A stretch of DNA of 64,000 nucleotides from Legionella sp. PC997 (GTDB lineage Bacteria; Pseudomonadota; Gammaproteobacteria; Legionellales; Legionellaceae). Positions within the stretch are counted from its first letter, which is position 1. Each line of letters begins with the position of its first letter. The notes under the pieces are model-generated. The model was not told the origin of the DNA and searched no databases. It worked only from the letters and a program-made list of their open reading frames with translations. The DNA is taken from NCBI RefSeq assembly GCF_014109825.1, contig NZ_CP059576.1, positions 3,269,501 through 3,333,500 on the forward strand, written 5' to 3'. Shown here in pieces: positions 8,808 to 15,587 of the stretch. The position numbers were made by a program, and so were the translations under genes.

Positions 8808-10034
8808 CTAGGCAGCTTCTGCCTCACGCAATCCTGAGTCATCCGATTCGGCTGTTAGACGATTAAAATGCCAAGAACTATAAAGCGCACCAAGTCCACA
8901 AACAATTAAACCTAAAGGCAAGGCATTTAGCGTTTGAATTAGCAAATAGGCACTTATGATTGTTAAAACCGATGAGCCAAACATACGCACGGTATGGATT
9001 ATAGCCAGTGCAAGTCCGGTATTTTCTTTATAATCTGCGAGCATGATGGACATGGTAGCAGGAGCAGCTAAGCTAATTCCTAAATTACAAATTAATGCAA
9101 AAGATAGAGCATACAAATTGAATTCATAAAAAGCTGCACATACTAACATCGCAAATCCACCAATAATAATAAACCATGCTCCAAGACTAATAGTCGATGC
9201 CATGCTGAAATATTTACGAAGCCAAATACCTAAATAGTTGCCCACAATAATATTTAAACCATTAATAATAAAAATAACACCGTATACCAAAGGGGAAAAC
9301 CCAAATTGATCAATAATAATATAGGACGAATTAATCACCGAAAGCATTACGGCTGCGAAACTAAACATCATAATAAAAGAACCACTCCAAAGAGCGGGAG
9401 ATGGAATGATCTCTTGATAGGCTTTAATTACTTTTTTAACCATAAAAGATTCTTGGGGTTGTTTCCAAAAGGGAGACTCAAACAATCCTTTACGCGATTG
9501 CAGTAATAGTGTTAATCCAATTACCGCCATTAATATGAAATTAGCCTGCCAACCATAATAGGTAAAAATCAGTGAACCCAATACCGGAGCAAGAATAGGT
9601 GAAATTGAAACAATCATCGAAACATAGGACAGAACCTTAGCTCGCTCTATGGTATCCTCAAAATCCCGAGATATTGAAAAAGCAATCAAATTCGCACAAC
9701 ACAAAGCAAATCCTTGTAAGGCGCGTCCCAGAATGAGTACATAGATATTCGTTGCAAAAGCACAGATTAAACTGGCAAGAACAGCAAGAAACAAGCTGCC
9801 AGGTAACAAACGGCGTCGTCCAAAATGATCGATTAATGGTCCCCAGATCAATTGGGTCACACCAAACACAAGCAAATAAATACTTAAGGTTAATTGACTT
9901 AAGCTATGAGTGGTACCAAAAACATTAGTGATATAAGGCAGCGAAGGTTGATAAAGGTCAAAGGTAAGTAAGGAAAAGGCTGATAATAATCCAATTAGCA
10001 AAATCGAAGTTCGTGGTTGGGACATAATATTCAT
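8808..10034 (-). CDS. MFS drug-resistance transporter, Bcr/CflA type
   Basis: A 408-residue integral inner-membrane protein with about 12 hydrophobic helices. The loop between helices 2 and 3 carries the major facilitator signature GPLIDHFGRRR. Helix 1 (LLSAFSLLTFDLYQPSLP) and helix 4 (LGRALQGFALCCANLIAFSISRD) resemble Bcr/CflA drug:proton antiporters, which include bicyclomycin and chloramphenicol exporters. The substrate cannot be told from sequence. The gene stands alone on the minus strand. Two ATGs nine bases apart are possible starts, neither with a strong Shine-Dalgarno; the first is used here. Confidence 0.85.
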   Translation of the reverse strand: MNIMSQPRTSILLIGLLSAFSLLTFDLYQPSLPYITNVFGTTHSLSQLTLSIYLLVFGVTQLIWGPLIDHFGRRRLLPGSLFLAVLASLICAFATNIYVLILGRALQGFALCCANLIAFSISRDFEDTIERAKVLSYVSMIVSISPILAPVLGSLIFTYYGWQANFILMAVIGLTLLLQSRKGLFESPFWKQPQESFMVKKVIKAYQEIIPSPALWSGSFIMMFSFAAVMLSVINSSYIIIDQFGFSPLVYGVIFIINGLNIIVGNYLGIWLRKYFSMASTISLGAWFIIIGGFAMLVCAAFYEFNLYALSFALICNLGISLAAPATMSIMLADYKENTGLALAIIHTVRMFGSSVLTIISAYLLIQTLNALPLGLIVCGLGALYSSWHFNRLTAESDDSGLREAEAA

Positions 10035-10119
10035 TTTAAAAAAGAAAGCGGGCCATTATAGTAAAATCTCGCTATTTTTGCTCTAAGTTTAAGAAAAAAT
10101 TTGGGACCTTCGGCCATGA

Positions 10120-10197
10120 TTTCTTGAGGCTTTAATAAGCGCAGCAAGACCTACAACTCACGGGAGATGGTAGCAAAATTCCCAAGGGTATGCTGCG
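10120..10197. repeat. imperfect inverted repeat downstream of a secreted-protein gene
   Basis: GCGCAGCA near 10140 can pair with TGCTGCGC near 10190, with further GGGA/TCCC pairing inside. The element lies after the stop of the leftward gene starting at 10717 and before the MFS start, and may act as a terminator. No T-run follows. Confidence 0.25.
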
Positions 10198-10216
10198 CCC
10201 CTAGCGCTATTTCCAA

Positions 10217-10717
10217 TTAACCTTTACGAATCAAATAATTGCTCCCAGCATGAATTACTTTTTTCATCCGATTGTCTTCTTCTGGGTTAGGTTGACATGC
10301 TTTAAAGGAGTCTTTTAGTGAGGCTACACTAATAGGTAAAACAGGACGACTATCCGTTTCTAAATAACCTTCTTTATTCTTAAAAATAGTAAAATGGTCC
10401 GAGGCAAATTCTTCACATTCGCTTAACATTTCATCCTGACATATCGAAAATTTAATCGATCGTTCCACACGGTAAGACTCACCTACTTCATCCGCAAACA
10501 CCATATCCCCATATACTATGCTATGCCGGGTTCCACAAAAATAATAGCCATACCTATATTGACCATTCTCTGTAACATCAGTTCGAATATATCGTCCATC
10601 TCCTTGAGTGAGCCCATTGAGTGTCACAATATGGCGGACTTCCTCTTTGGGTCCGCTTTCCGCAATTGCTCCACCCGTTAGGGCCAATCCCATGATTAAC
10701 AAAGTAATTCTTTTCAT
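10217..10717 (-). CDS. small secreted protein of unknown function
   Basis: A 166-residue protein with a clear signal peptide (MKRITLLIMGLALTGGAIA, cut before ESG). An AAGGA ribosome site precedes the ATG. The mature part contains four cysteines (in YYFCGT, SICQD, LSECEE and KACQP), suggesting two disulfides in the periplasm or outside. No known domain was recognised. It is transcribed away from the TPP-riboswitch operon and appears to be a single-gene unit. Confidence 0.75.
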   Translation of the reverse strand: MKRITLLIMGLALTGGAIAESGPKEEVRHIVTLNGLTQGDGRYIRTDVTENGQYRYGYYFCGTRHSIVYGDMVFADEVGESYRVERSIKFSICQDEMLSECEEFASDHFTIFKNKEGYLETDSRPVLPISVASLKDSFKACQPNPEEDNRMKKVIHAGSNYLIRKG

Positions 10718-10985
10718 TTTTATTCCTTATCTGAAAAAACATCCTCAAGGAACCAGTCTTTAAGGATCAATGACCTAGTCTAATATCAATTTGGAGGAAA
10801 AAATTTTTACCAAACTGACATCGTGGTCTCATTATCCTAATAAAAAATCCCTTTGAACAGATAAAAAAATATTGCTTTTTGATTAAATTAAAGCCAAGTT
10901 GAGCGCAATAGTACTAGATCAAAGCCTTTAGCACAAAGAGTCTCTGTGTATACCTAAAACGAAAACACAGTATTTTAAATAGACC

Positions 10986-11014
10986 TTCAGGATTCGCATG
11001 ATTCATGTTAGAAT
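10986..11014 (+). promoter_or_regulatory. candidate promoter of the TPP-riboswitch operon
   Basis: TAGAAT at 11009-11014 (five of six to TATAAT) with a weak TTCAGG at 10986-10991, spacer 17. Transcription would begin near 11021, just at the 5' edge of the riboswitch aptamer. Confidence 0.45.
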
Positions 11015-11023
11015 GATTTTTGT

Positions 11024-11108
11024 ACATTGGGGGTGCCCGTTAAGGGCTGAGAGGAATTAAACCAACCCTTTGAACCTGATCTCATTCGTCTGAGCGGAGG
11101 AAAATGTG
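11024..11108 (+). promoter_or_regulatory. TPP (thiamine pyrophosphate) riboswitch
   Basis: A complete THI element. It has GGGGTGCCC near 11029-11038 pairing with GGGC, the CTGAGA box at 11047-11052, the ACCCTTTGAACCTGAT block ending at 11080, a CTCA/TGAG stem, and the conserved 3' core CGGAGGAA at 11095-11102. P1 forms between ACATT (11024-11028) and AATGT (11103-11107). The GGAGG of the aptamer core (11096-11100) is also the Shine-Dalgarno of the next gene, and the P1 strand covers its GTG start (11106). Ligand binding should therefore block ribosome access directly, without a separate expression platform. The class call is firm; the mode of control is inferred from this overlap. Confidence 0.93.
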
Positions 11109-11372
11109 TCTATTGTTATGCTCTCAGGTATGATTGCTTTTATTACTTCCTTTATTGGTTTATTACCACAAATTATTAAATCGTTAAAAACCCGATCCAC
11201 CCAAGATCTCTCCATGATTATGCTGATTAATTACCTCATTTGTTCGATAGCTTGGATTATATATGGAAGTAGCACCGACTCATTTTTTGTAACCAGCTCG
11301 AATGTAGTGGGTTTAATTGTCAGTTTGCTCCTTATTTTATTAAAAAGACATTATGATACACGATGTAATTAA
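11106..11372 (+). CDS. SemiSWEET (PQ-loop) transporter, probable thiamine-related carrier
   Basis: An 88-residue membrane protein with three hydrophobic helices and the PQ-loop motif in helix 1 (LLPQIIKSLKT, followed by DLSM). This is the single three-helix unit of bacterial SemiSWEETs, which work as dimers and are best known for sugar transport. The start is GTG at 11106, behind GGAGG; the ATG two bases earlier is in another frame and soon hits a stop. It is the first gene after a TPP riboswitch and overlaps the thiamine pyrophosphokinase gene by 20 bases, so uptake of thiamine or a thiamine precursor is the natural inference. Family call is strong; substrate is inferred from context only. 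Confidence 0.85.
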   Translation: MSIVMLSGMIAFITSFIGLLPQIIKSLKTRSTQDLSMIMLINYLICSIAWIIYGSSTDSFFVTSSNVVGLIVSLLLILLKRHYDTRCN

Positions 11373-12006
11373 TTTAACTGGGTATCAATCCATTTTATGT
11401 CTCAATGGAAATTTACCTGATTCATCTTTTTTCATTGCGATGAATTTGCCAATTATTGCAGCTGATGGCGCGGCAAATAGTTTATTTGAACAGGGAATTC
11501 GTCCTCAATTAATCACTGGGGACTTAGATTCAGTCCATCCAGCTCTTCTGAAAAACCACCCTTTTCTTCATATCCCGGATCAAAGCAGTAGTGATTATCA
11601 AAAGGCCCTGGGTTATTTAAAAGACCAGGATTTATTACCCGCTATTGTGGTTGGGGTAAATGGGGGACATTTGGATCATGTACTAAATAACATGAATATC
11701 TTTATGGGGACCAACTGTCTTTTATATGCACCACCGATAAGGGGATTTGTGATGAATGCACAATCCAAGATTAATCTTTCCTTGCCAGTCCATACAAAAA
11801 TTTCATTAATGGGAATACCAGAAGCAATCCTCTCTTCAATTGGTCTGCGATGGGAGCTCAATAATACTCATCTTTCATTTCCAGGACAAACCTCATGTTT
11901 TAATCGAGCTCAAACACCTGATATTGTTTTGGAGGTTCATCATGGTTCAGTTTTAGTTTTGGTTTATGAACAAATGATCGAGGATGCAGCACTATCATTC
12001 CGATAG
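11353..12006 (+). CDS. thiN: thiamine pyrophosphokinase
   Basis: A 217-residue cytoplasmic enzyme that transfers pyrophosphate from ATP to thiamine, giving thiamine diphosphate. Family motifs are AADGAAN (about 36-42), GDLDS (56-60), the SSSDYQKAL block and VNGGHLDHVLNN (catalytic region, about 103-114). The C-terminal half is the thiamine-binding beta domain. The start overlaps the end of the SemiSWEET gene, so both are one riboswitch-controlled operon: import followed by activation. The riboswitch product (TPP) is the product of this enzyme, giving direct feedback. Start choice is the first ATG; no strong ribosome site is visible, in line with translational coupling. Confidence 0.92.
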   Translation: MIHDVINLTGYQSILCLNGNLPDSSFFIAMNLPIIAADGAANSLFEQGIRPQLITGDLDSVHPALLKNHPFLHIPDQSSSDYQKALGYLKDQDLLPAIVVGVNGGHLDHVLNNMNIFMGTNCLLYAPPIRGFVMNAQSKINLSLPVHTKISLMGIPEAILSSIGLRWELNNTHLSFPGQTSCFNRAQTPDIVLEVHHGSVLVLVYEQMIEDAALSFR

Positions 12007-12070
12007 ACTCCATCTCGATGATGTTTCATTGAATACATCATAAAGCATGAACTAATTCTATAGTTCCTAT

Positions 12071-12397
12071 TTAATTTACTACAATTGAGCAACTATCACC
12101 TTTAGTAATTAAAGTGACAATACTATCTTTAGTTAGAACTTGAGATCCGCATAGCACGTCGGGACCAAAGGCCGAATTTTTCCTAAATCCAAACACATAT
12201 TCTCTATTTGCCGGCCCTTTTCCTTCATAATACTTTCCTCGAGCTCCTGCTTTTTTACCATCTACAGTATATCCTAATGCAGCAGCTGTCTTTTCATTCG
12301 TTTTGACATGCACTCGAATCGTATCATGGGCAAGGGCTTGAATTGAAAAAGAAAGAATGACAAGACCACTCAAATTTTTTATGGAATTTCTTATCAT
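12071..12397 (-). CDS. small secreted protein of unknown function
   Basis: A 108-residue protein with a signal peptide (IRNSIKNLSGLVILSFSIQALA, cut before HDT). The ATG at 12397 is preferred because AAGGAG lies eight bases upstream; an in-frame GTG three codons earlier has no better site. The mature part is small and basic, with two cysteines (LCGS and SCSI) that may form a disulfide. No known domain was recognised. It converges on the thiamine operon. Confidence 0.7.
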   Translation of the reverse strand: MIRNSIKNLSGLVILSFSIQALAHDTIRVHVKTNEKTAAALGYTVDGKKAGARGKYYEGKGPANREYVFGFRKNSAFGPDVLCGSQVLTKDSIVTLITKGDSCSIVVN

Positions 12398-12692
12398 AAT
12401 AAACACTCCTTGTTTATGAACTTTTAATATACCTCATTTAATGAATTAAATTATAGATAAAAAATATTATGGCCTCTCTTCAGCTTTTTTTCTAATAAAA
12501 CGACGAAGCTCAAGAAAAACAAATATTCTTATCTTTCAACGAATACTAGTGAAAACTTAGAAGATCTTCTTGAATTCCAAACTAGATACACTATGATAAA
12601 CATATGCTCTTATTGATTATTTTATTGCCCGCATAACCAAAGGAAAACTGGAGTCCATTGCGATATATGCACAAAAGTTAAGGATCTAGATT

Positions 12693-13793
12693 ATGTTAGG
12701 TCGGTTGAGATTTTTCAGAGGTCGTGTATCTGCAAATGACATTTATTCTACCATTCATGAGGTTCACTCCTCACATAGACCCAACCTTCTGACAGGAAGC
12801 TTATCTGGTAATCTTTGGCGTCATGATAGTATCCACGAAACAATAATTAAAGTAACTACTCCCAAGGAATATCTAGATTTACAGAAAACGGCAATTAGTA
12901 ATTTCGAACGTTGGAAAAAATTAAAACCTGTGGCTTCTTCGGTTGACCCGAAAGTTGAAGTCCAATATCAAGATTGGGGAAGTGCCACGTTAACAGCAAC
13001 CAAAAAAAATGCGGTAATTTACACCGTATTGAATATGGCAAATTCTCGATATCCCGGAGGTGCTGTCCTAGAAGGTGGGAGTGCTCAAGAAGAAAATATG
13101 TGGCACCGAAGTTCATGTTTACTTTCATTGATGGATAAAATCGTCAAACTCGATAAGACTTCAAACCTGTTTATATATACTGAAGAAGGAGCCTCATTAG
13201 TAGAAGCTAGAAAAATGATGACCCAACTCGAGTACGATATTGTAAAAGCACGTTGTCCTACATTAGATACTGCAGATATTTATAAAACCCTCCATAGTGC
13301 AGAACCTAGAATATGTTTTAGAGGTCCGGAAGTATTGCTGCCTTCGACGGTAGATGACTATGGAGGATCTGGACTAACATCCAGTCCAGAATTGAGTTAT
13401 GCGTTTCTCCCTTCAGAGAGTATTTTTTCTTTTTATGAATTAAGATCCGCTGCGCCCGAGCACTTTGCTGAATCGCAATCACAGGAGGCTAGTGTATTAA
13501 AAGAACATAGAGAAGATTTACGTCGACGAATCGCGGCTCAACTGGATACCTTAATCCTTGTGGGACAAACCCATGCAGTTCTGGGTGCCTGGGGTTGTGG
13601 TGCTTTTAAAAATGAGCCTGAGCTTGTAGCAGAGACCTATGCCGAAGAAATCGAAAAAAGAGCCGATTTTTTTCAACATCTACTTTTTCCCATAATTAAT
13701 ACCAATTCCCATTCCAATAATTTTGAGGTATTCGAAAAAATACTTAATGGTATGAAGCTTAGCCCCTCAACCAATAATAGTTTTAAAATGTAA
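12693..13793 (+). CDS. microbial PARG-type ADP-ribosyl glycohydrolase (macrodomain)
   Basis: A 366-residue protein with the poly(ADP-ribose) glycohydrolase signature. After a VLNMANS strand comes RYPGG (121-123), then GGSAQEEN with the catalytic-type QEE at 132-134, followed by HRSS. Near the end, LGAWGCGAFKN (298-307) is the second conserved loop of this macrodomain subgroup (TIGR02452/DUF2263-like). Such enzymes remove ADP-ribose from proteins. Legionella is known to use a macrodomain effector, MavL, against ADP-ribosylated ubiquitin; whether this is an orthologue is not established. No signal peptide is visible, and an insertion of about 100 residues (about 195-280) separates the two motifs. 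An effector role is plausible but unproven; a housekeeping or phage-defence role is an alternative. Confidence 0.82.
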   Translation: MLGRLRFFRGRVSANDIYSTIHEVHSSHRPNLLTGSLSGNLWRHDSIHETIIKVTTPKEYLDLQKTAISNFERWKKLKPVASSVDPKVEVQYQDWGSATLTATKKNAVIYTVLNMANSRYPGGAVLEGGSAQEENMWHRSSCLLSLMDKIVKLDKTSNLFIYTEEGASLVEARKMMTQLEYDIVKARCPTLDTADIYKTLHSAEPRICFRGPEVLLPSTVDDYGGSGLTSSPELSYAFLPSESIFSFYELRSAAPEHFAESQSQEASVLKEHREDLRRRIAAQLDTLILVGQTHAVLGAWGCGAFKNEPELVAETYAEEIEKRADFFQHLLFPIINTNSHSNNFEVFEKILNGMKLSPSTNNSFKM

Positions 13794-13905
13794 GATGGAT
13801 CCAAATATTCTTTGAATACTTTTTAGCCAAAGAATTTCCGCTCAGTAAATAATTGTTCTTAAAATACTTTTTTATTAAAACATGTGATTTAAATATTGTT
13901 TAATT

Positions 13906-13911
13906 TATAAT
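13906..13911 (+). promoter_or_regulatory. candidate -10 box of the small gene at 13959
   Basis: A perfect TATAAT at 13906-13911 in an AT-rich stretch, about 48 bases before the start codon. The -35 region is weak (TGTGAT at 13883-13888). Confidence 0.4.
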
Positions 13912-13958
13912 GTGGCGCGAGGATTATTTTTTTGGATCACGAATTAGGAGTACTAATA

Positions 13959-14309
13959 ATGTCTTATGAAAAGCAAGAAAAAACCCCCTTACAACCCGTA
14001 TCTATGTACAACCTTTTGAACTGGAGTACTGTCTATCGTGGCTACAATGCCCTAGTTGCAACCTTAGTTATGGTTCAGTACCTTACTAATCCAGATGCCG
14101 CAGCAATTGAATATCTTCCCGACGTGGCAATTCACGCATTTGAAGCAATTGCCCCTAACTCATATAACAGTTTGGGTATAGGTGGTAATGTTGCCCGAGG
14201 AATACAAGCAGGATTCGCCTTTTTTTCAGGTAACTCTACAATTCCCAGCGTTGCAAACGTGGTTGATGTCTTTAACCATGGAGTGAATGTTTATCATCGT
14301 TTGTCATGA
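13959..14309 (+). CDS. hypothetical protein, 116 residues
   Basis: Unrecognised. The ATG at 13959 follows TAGGAG at eight bases and is preferred over a TTG nine codons upstream. The protein is mildly hydrophobic, with a possible membrane-associated helix (ALVATLVMVQYL) and Gly/Ala-rich segments (LGIGGNVARGIQAGFAFFSG), but has no signal peptide. It stands alone between the PARG-like gene and several inverted repeats. Confidence 0.6.
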   Translation: MSYEKQEKTPLQPVSMYNLLNWSTVYRGYNALVATLVMVQYLTNPDAAAIEYLPDVAIHAFEAIAPNSYNSLGIGGNVARGIQAGFAFFSGNSTIPSVANVVDVFNHGVNVYHRLS

Positions 14310-14395
14310 TAGGCAAAATAAATCCTATGGCATCACTGAAAGTTCCTCATTGGAACTAATCGATTAAATTATTTGTTTTATCTCAATTCATTCAT

Positions 14396-14427
14396 CGTTT
14401 ACATGCTACTTCATTTGCATGTAAACG
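14396..14427. repeat. perfect 11-bp inverted repeat
   Basis: CGTTTACATGC (14396-14406) and GCATGTAAACG (14417-14427) with a 10-base loop, about 90 bases after the stop of the small gene. There is no T-run, so it could be an operator or an mRNA 3' structure rather than a terminator. A second palindrome, AGTTCC-N5-GGAACT, lies just before it near 14341. Confidence 0.45.
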
Positions 14428-14568
14428 TTAGTATTTGCAATTATTACGCTTCAAGTTTTATGGTTCTATGTCTTACTAAACACTTGATTCTCAATGAAGG
14501 GTGGATACCGTATGAGTCTTGCCTCATTAGTCACTCCTATTAAAGCTTAGCCCATGGGTTCTTATGAT

Positions 14569-14595
14569 AGCCCGGGAGTTTTGTCTCCCGGGGCT
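14569..14595. terminator. strong GC-rich stem-loop between convergent genes
   Basis: AGCCCGGGAG (14569-14578) pairs with CTCCCGGGGCT (14585-14595) with one bulged G and a 6-base loop. It is very GC-rich in an AT-rich setting and sits 13 bases beyond the stop of the leftward HTH gene. It is probably a bidirectional terminator, though no long T-run follows. Confidence 0.55.
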
Positions 14596-14607
14596 AGTTT
14601 AATGTAA

Positions 14608-14847
14608 CTAGTGAGTGGTTTCTTTGGTTTCTCCAAACAACCAATCCATACTGACCTCGAGCTCATTAGCAACTTTTTGCATGGAGGTAGAGTCCAAAGC
14701 GATGACTCCATGTAAAAGAGCTTCAATTTTAAATTTAGGTAATTGGAACAACTTAGAGCACACTTGTACGCGTTCTGTCATTAAAGCAGGAACTCCAAGC
14801 TCATCAAGTTCTCGATTTAAACGTTCAGTTAGTTTCTTGTTTGACAT
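14608..14847 (-). CDS. small XRE-like helix-turn-helix protein
   Basis: A 79-residue protein. The ATG at 14847 has GAGGA upstream and is preferred over the start at 14886. The C-terminal half (MQKVANELEVSMDWLFGE) matches the last part of XRE/Cro-type helix-turn-helix domains, where a similar DWL segment is common; the first half should hold the recognition helices. It probably binds DNA as a regulator. Target genes are unknown. It diverges from the sRNA locus 340 bases upstream. Confidence 0.65.
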   Translation of the reverse strand: MSNKKLTERLNRELDELGVPALMTERVQVCSKLFQLPKFKIEALLHGVIALDSTSMQKVANELEVSMDWLFGETKETTH

Positions 14848-15116
14848 GGTAGTCTCCTCTTGACTTTTTATCAGTGTAAAACACATAAGCTTAAGGATTG
14901 ATTAACACGGAAAACTTTATATAAAAAAATTAAATTAAACGAAATGCAAAAATTTTAAGGCCTAGTTTTCCCCTTAAACGCCTTGCCCTAAGTTTATTAA
15001 GAGGGGATTGAATTGCCAGCTAATTTTTATCTCAACATGCCTTATGTTTTTTTACACTTACATATAAATGGAGTAGGTAGAGCAAATTTTGTTCTTTTGC
15101 GGTTCAATCTCAAGTT

Positions 15117-15181
15117 TGAGAAATTTCTTACACGAATATGAGATAAAAAGGCAATGCTAATTTAAAACATTTTGTTATGCT
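15117..15181 (+). promoter_or_regulatory. LetA (GacA-type) box and -10 of Rsm-like sRNA A
   Basis: TGAGAAATTTCTTA at 15117-15130 fits the LetA consensus TNAGAAATTTCTNA exactly. A -10-like TATGCT lies at 15176-15181, 59 bases from the box start. The second sRNA at 51.8 kb has the same arrangement with the same 59-base distance, which strongly suggests a true activator-promoter pair. Confidence 0.85.
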
Positions 15182-15182
15182 T

Positions 15183-15279
15183 ACTACAACGAGGAATGAC
15201 AGTGGATGTCTTAAAAGGAATTTATAGCATCATGGAAGACGCTATACCACAAGGATGTGGTTACTCTCCTCGTTGTAGT
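15183..15279 (+). ncRNA. Rsm-type (RsmY/RsmZ-like) CsrA-sequestering small RNA, copy A
   Basis: Five GGA motifs lie in about 95 nt, the hallmark of RNAs that titrate CsrA/RsmA. Three are in hairpin loops: GACA-GTGGA-TGTC, GCATC-ATGGAA-GACGC and ACCACA-AGGA-TGTGGT. The last contains ACAAGGATGT, which matches the core of the CsrA binding consensus. Flanking 13-base arms (15183-15195 and 15267-15279) pair perfectly and close the structure. Transcription should start near 15188, seven bases after TATGCT. The transcript may extend to the stem-loop at 15286-15319. A diverged copy at 51.8 kb keeps all five GGA motifs. In Legionella such RNAs free the transmission-phase genes from CsrA when LetA is active. 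Which of RsmX/Y/Z it matches cannot be decided here. Confidence 0.83.
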
Positions 15280-15285
15280 CTGCAT

Positions 15286-15319
15286 GTAAGTCTGGTTATC
15301 GCCCATTAATCAGACTTAC
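15286..15319. terminator. stem-loop downstream of sRNA A
   Basis: GTAAGTCTG (15286-15294) and CAGACTTAC (15311-15319) pair perfectly with a 16-base loop, followed on the plus strand by the pyrimidine-rich TCCCATTTCTTT. It may end the sRNA transcript and also the small convergent reading frame. Confidence 0.5.
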
Positions 15320-15472
15320 TCCCATTTCTTTACCTCCTATTTCAGTGTATTTCTCATGCATCAAGCTAGAATATTTTTTGCAACTCCCACTAACAACTAA
15401 ATCCACAAACCTACTGTTTTTTTTTAATGCATACCATGCTCTATTTTTAGAGTGGTTAATATTTTTTTTCAT
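15296..15472 (-). CDS. possible small basic protein, 58 residues
   Basis: A short lysine-rich reading frame with GGAAG eight bases before the ATG at 15472; the open frame continues upstream to 15544 without a ribosome site. The product is unrecognised and its 3' end lies inside the stem-loop following the sRNA. It may be spurious. Confidence 0.3.
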   Translation of the reverse strand: MKKNINHSKNRAWYALKKNSRFVDLVVSGSCKKYSSLMHEKYTEIGGKEMGVSLINGR

Positions 15473-15587
15473 TACCGATCTTCCAATATCACTGAGCTCA
15501 AATTTGACTCTGAAAGCACAAATAATATCTTGACTCAAGATCATTTGTAGTACATCTTATGCTTACGTTACCCTTTCGAGCCAAAAG

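Noticed and set aside
15183-15279. The element with perfect terminal inverted repeats as a MITE
   Set aside because: The second copy shows structure-preserving changes, shares an activator box and promoter spacing, and has no target-site duplication; an sRNA fits better.
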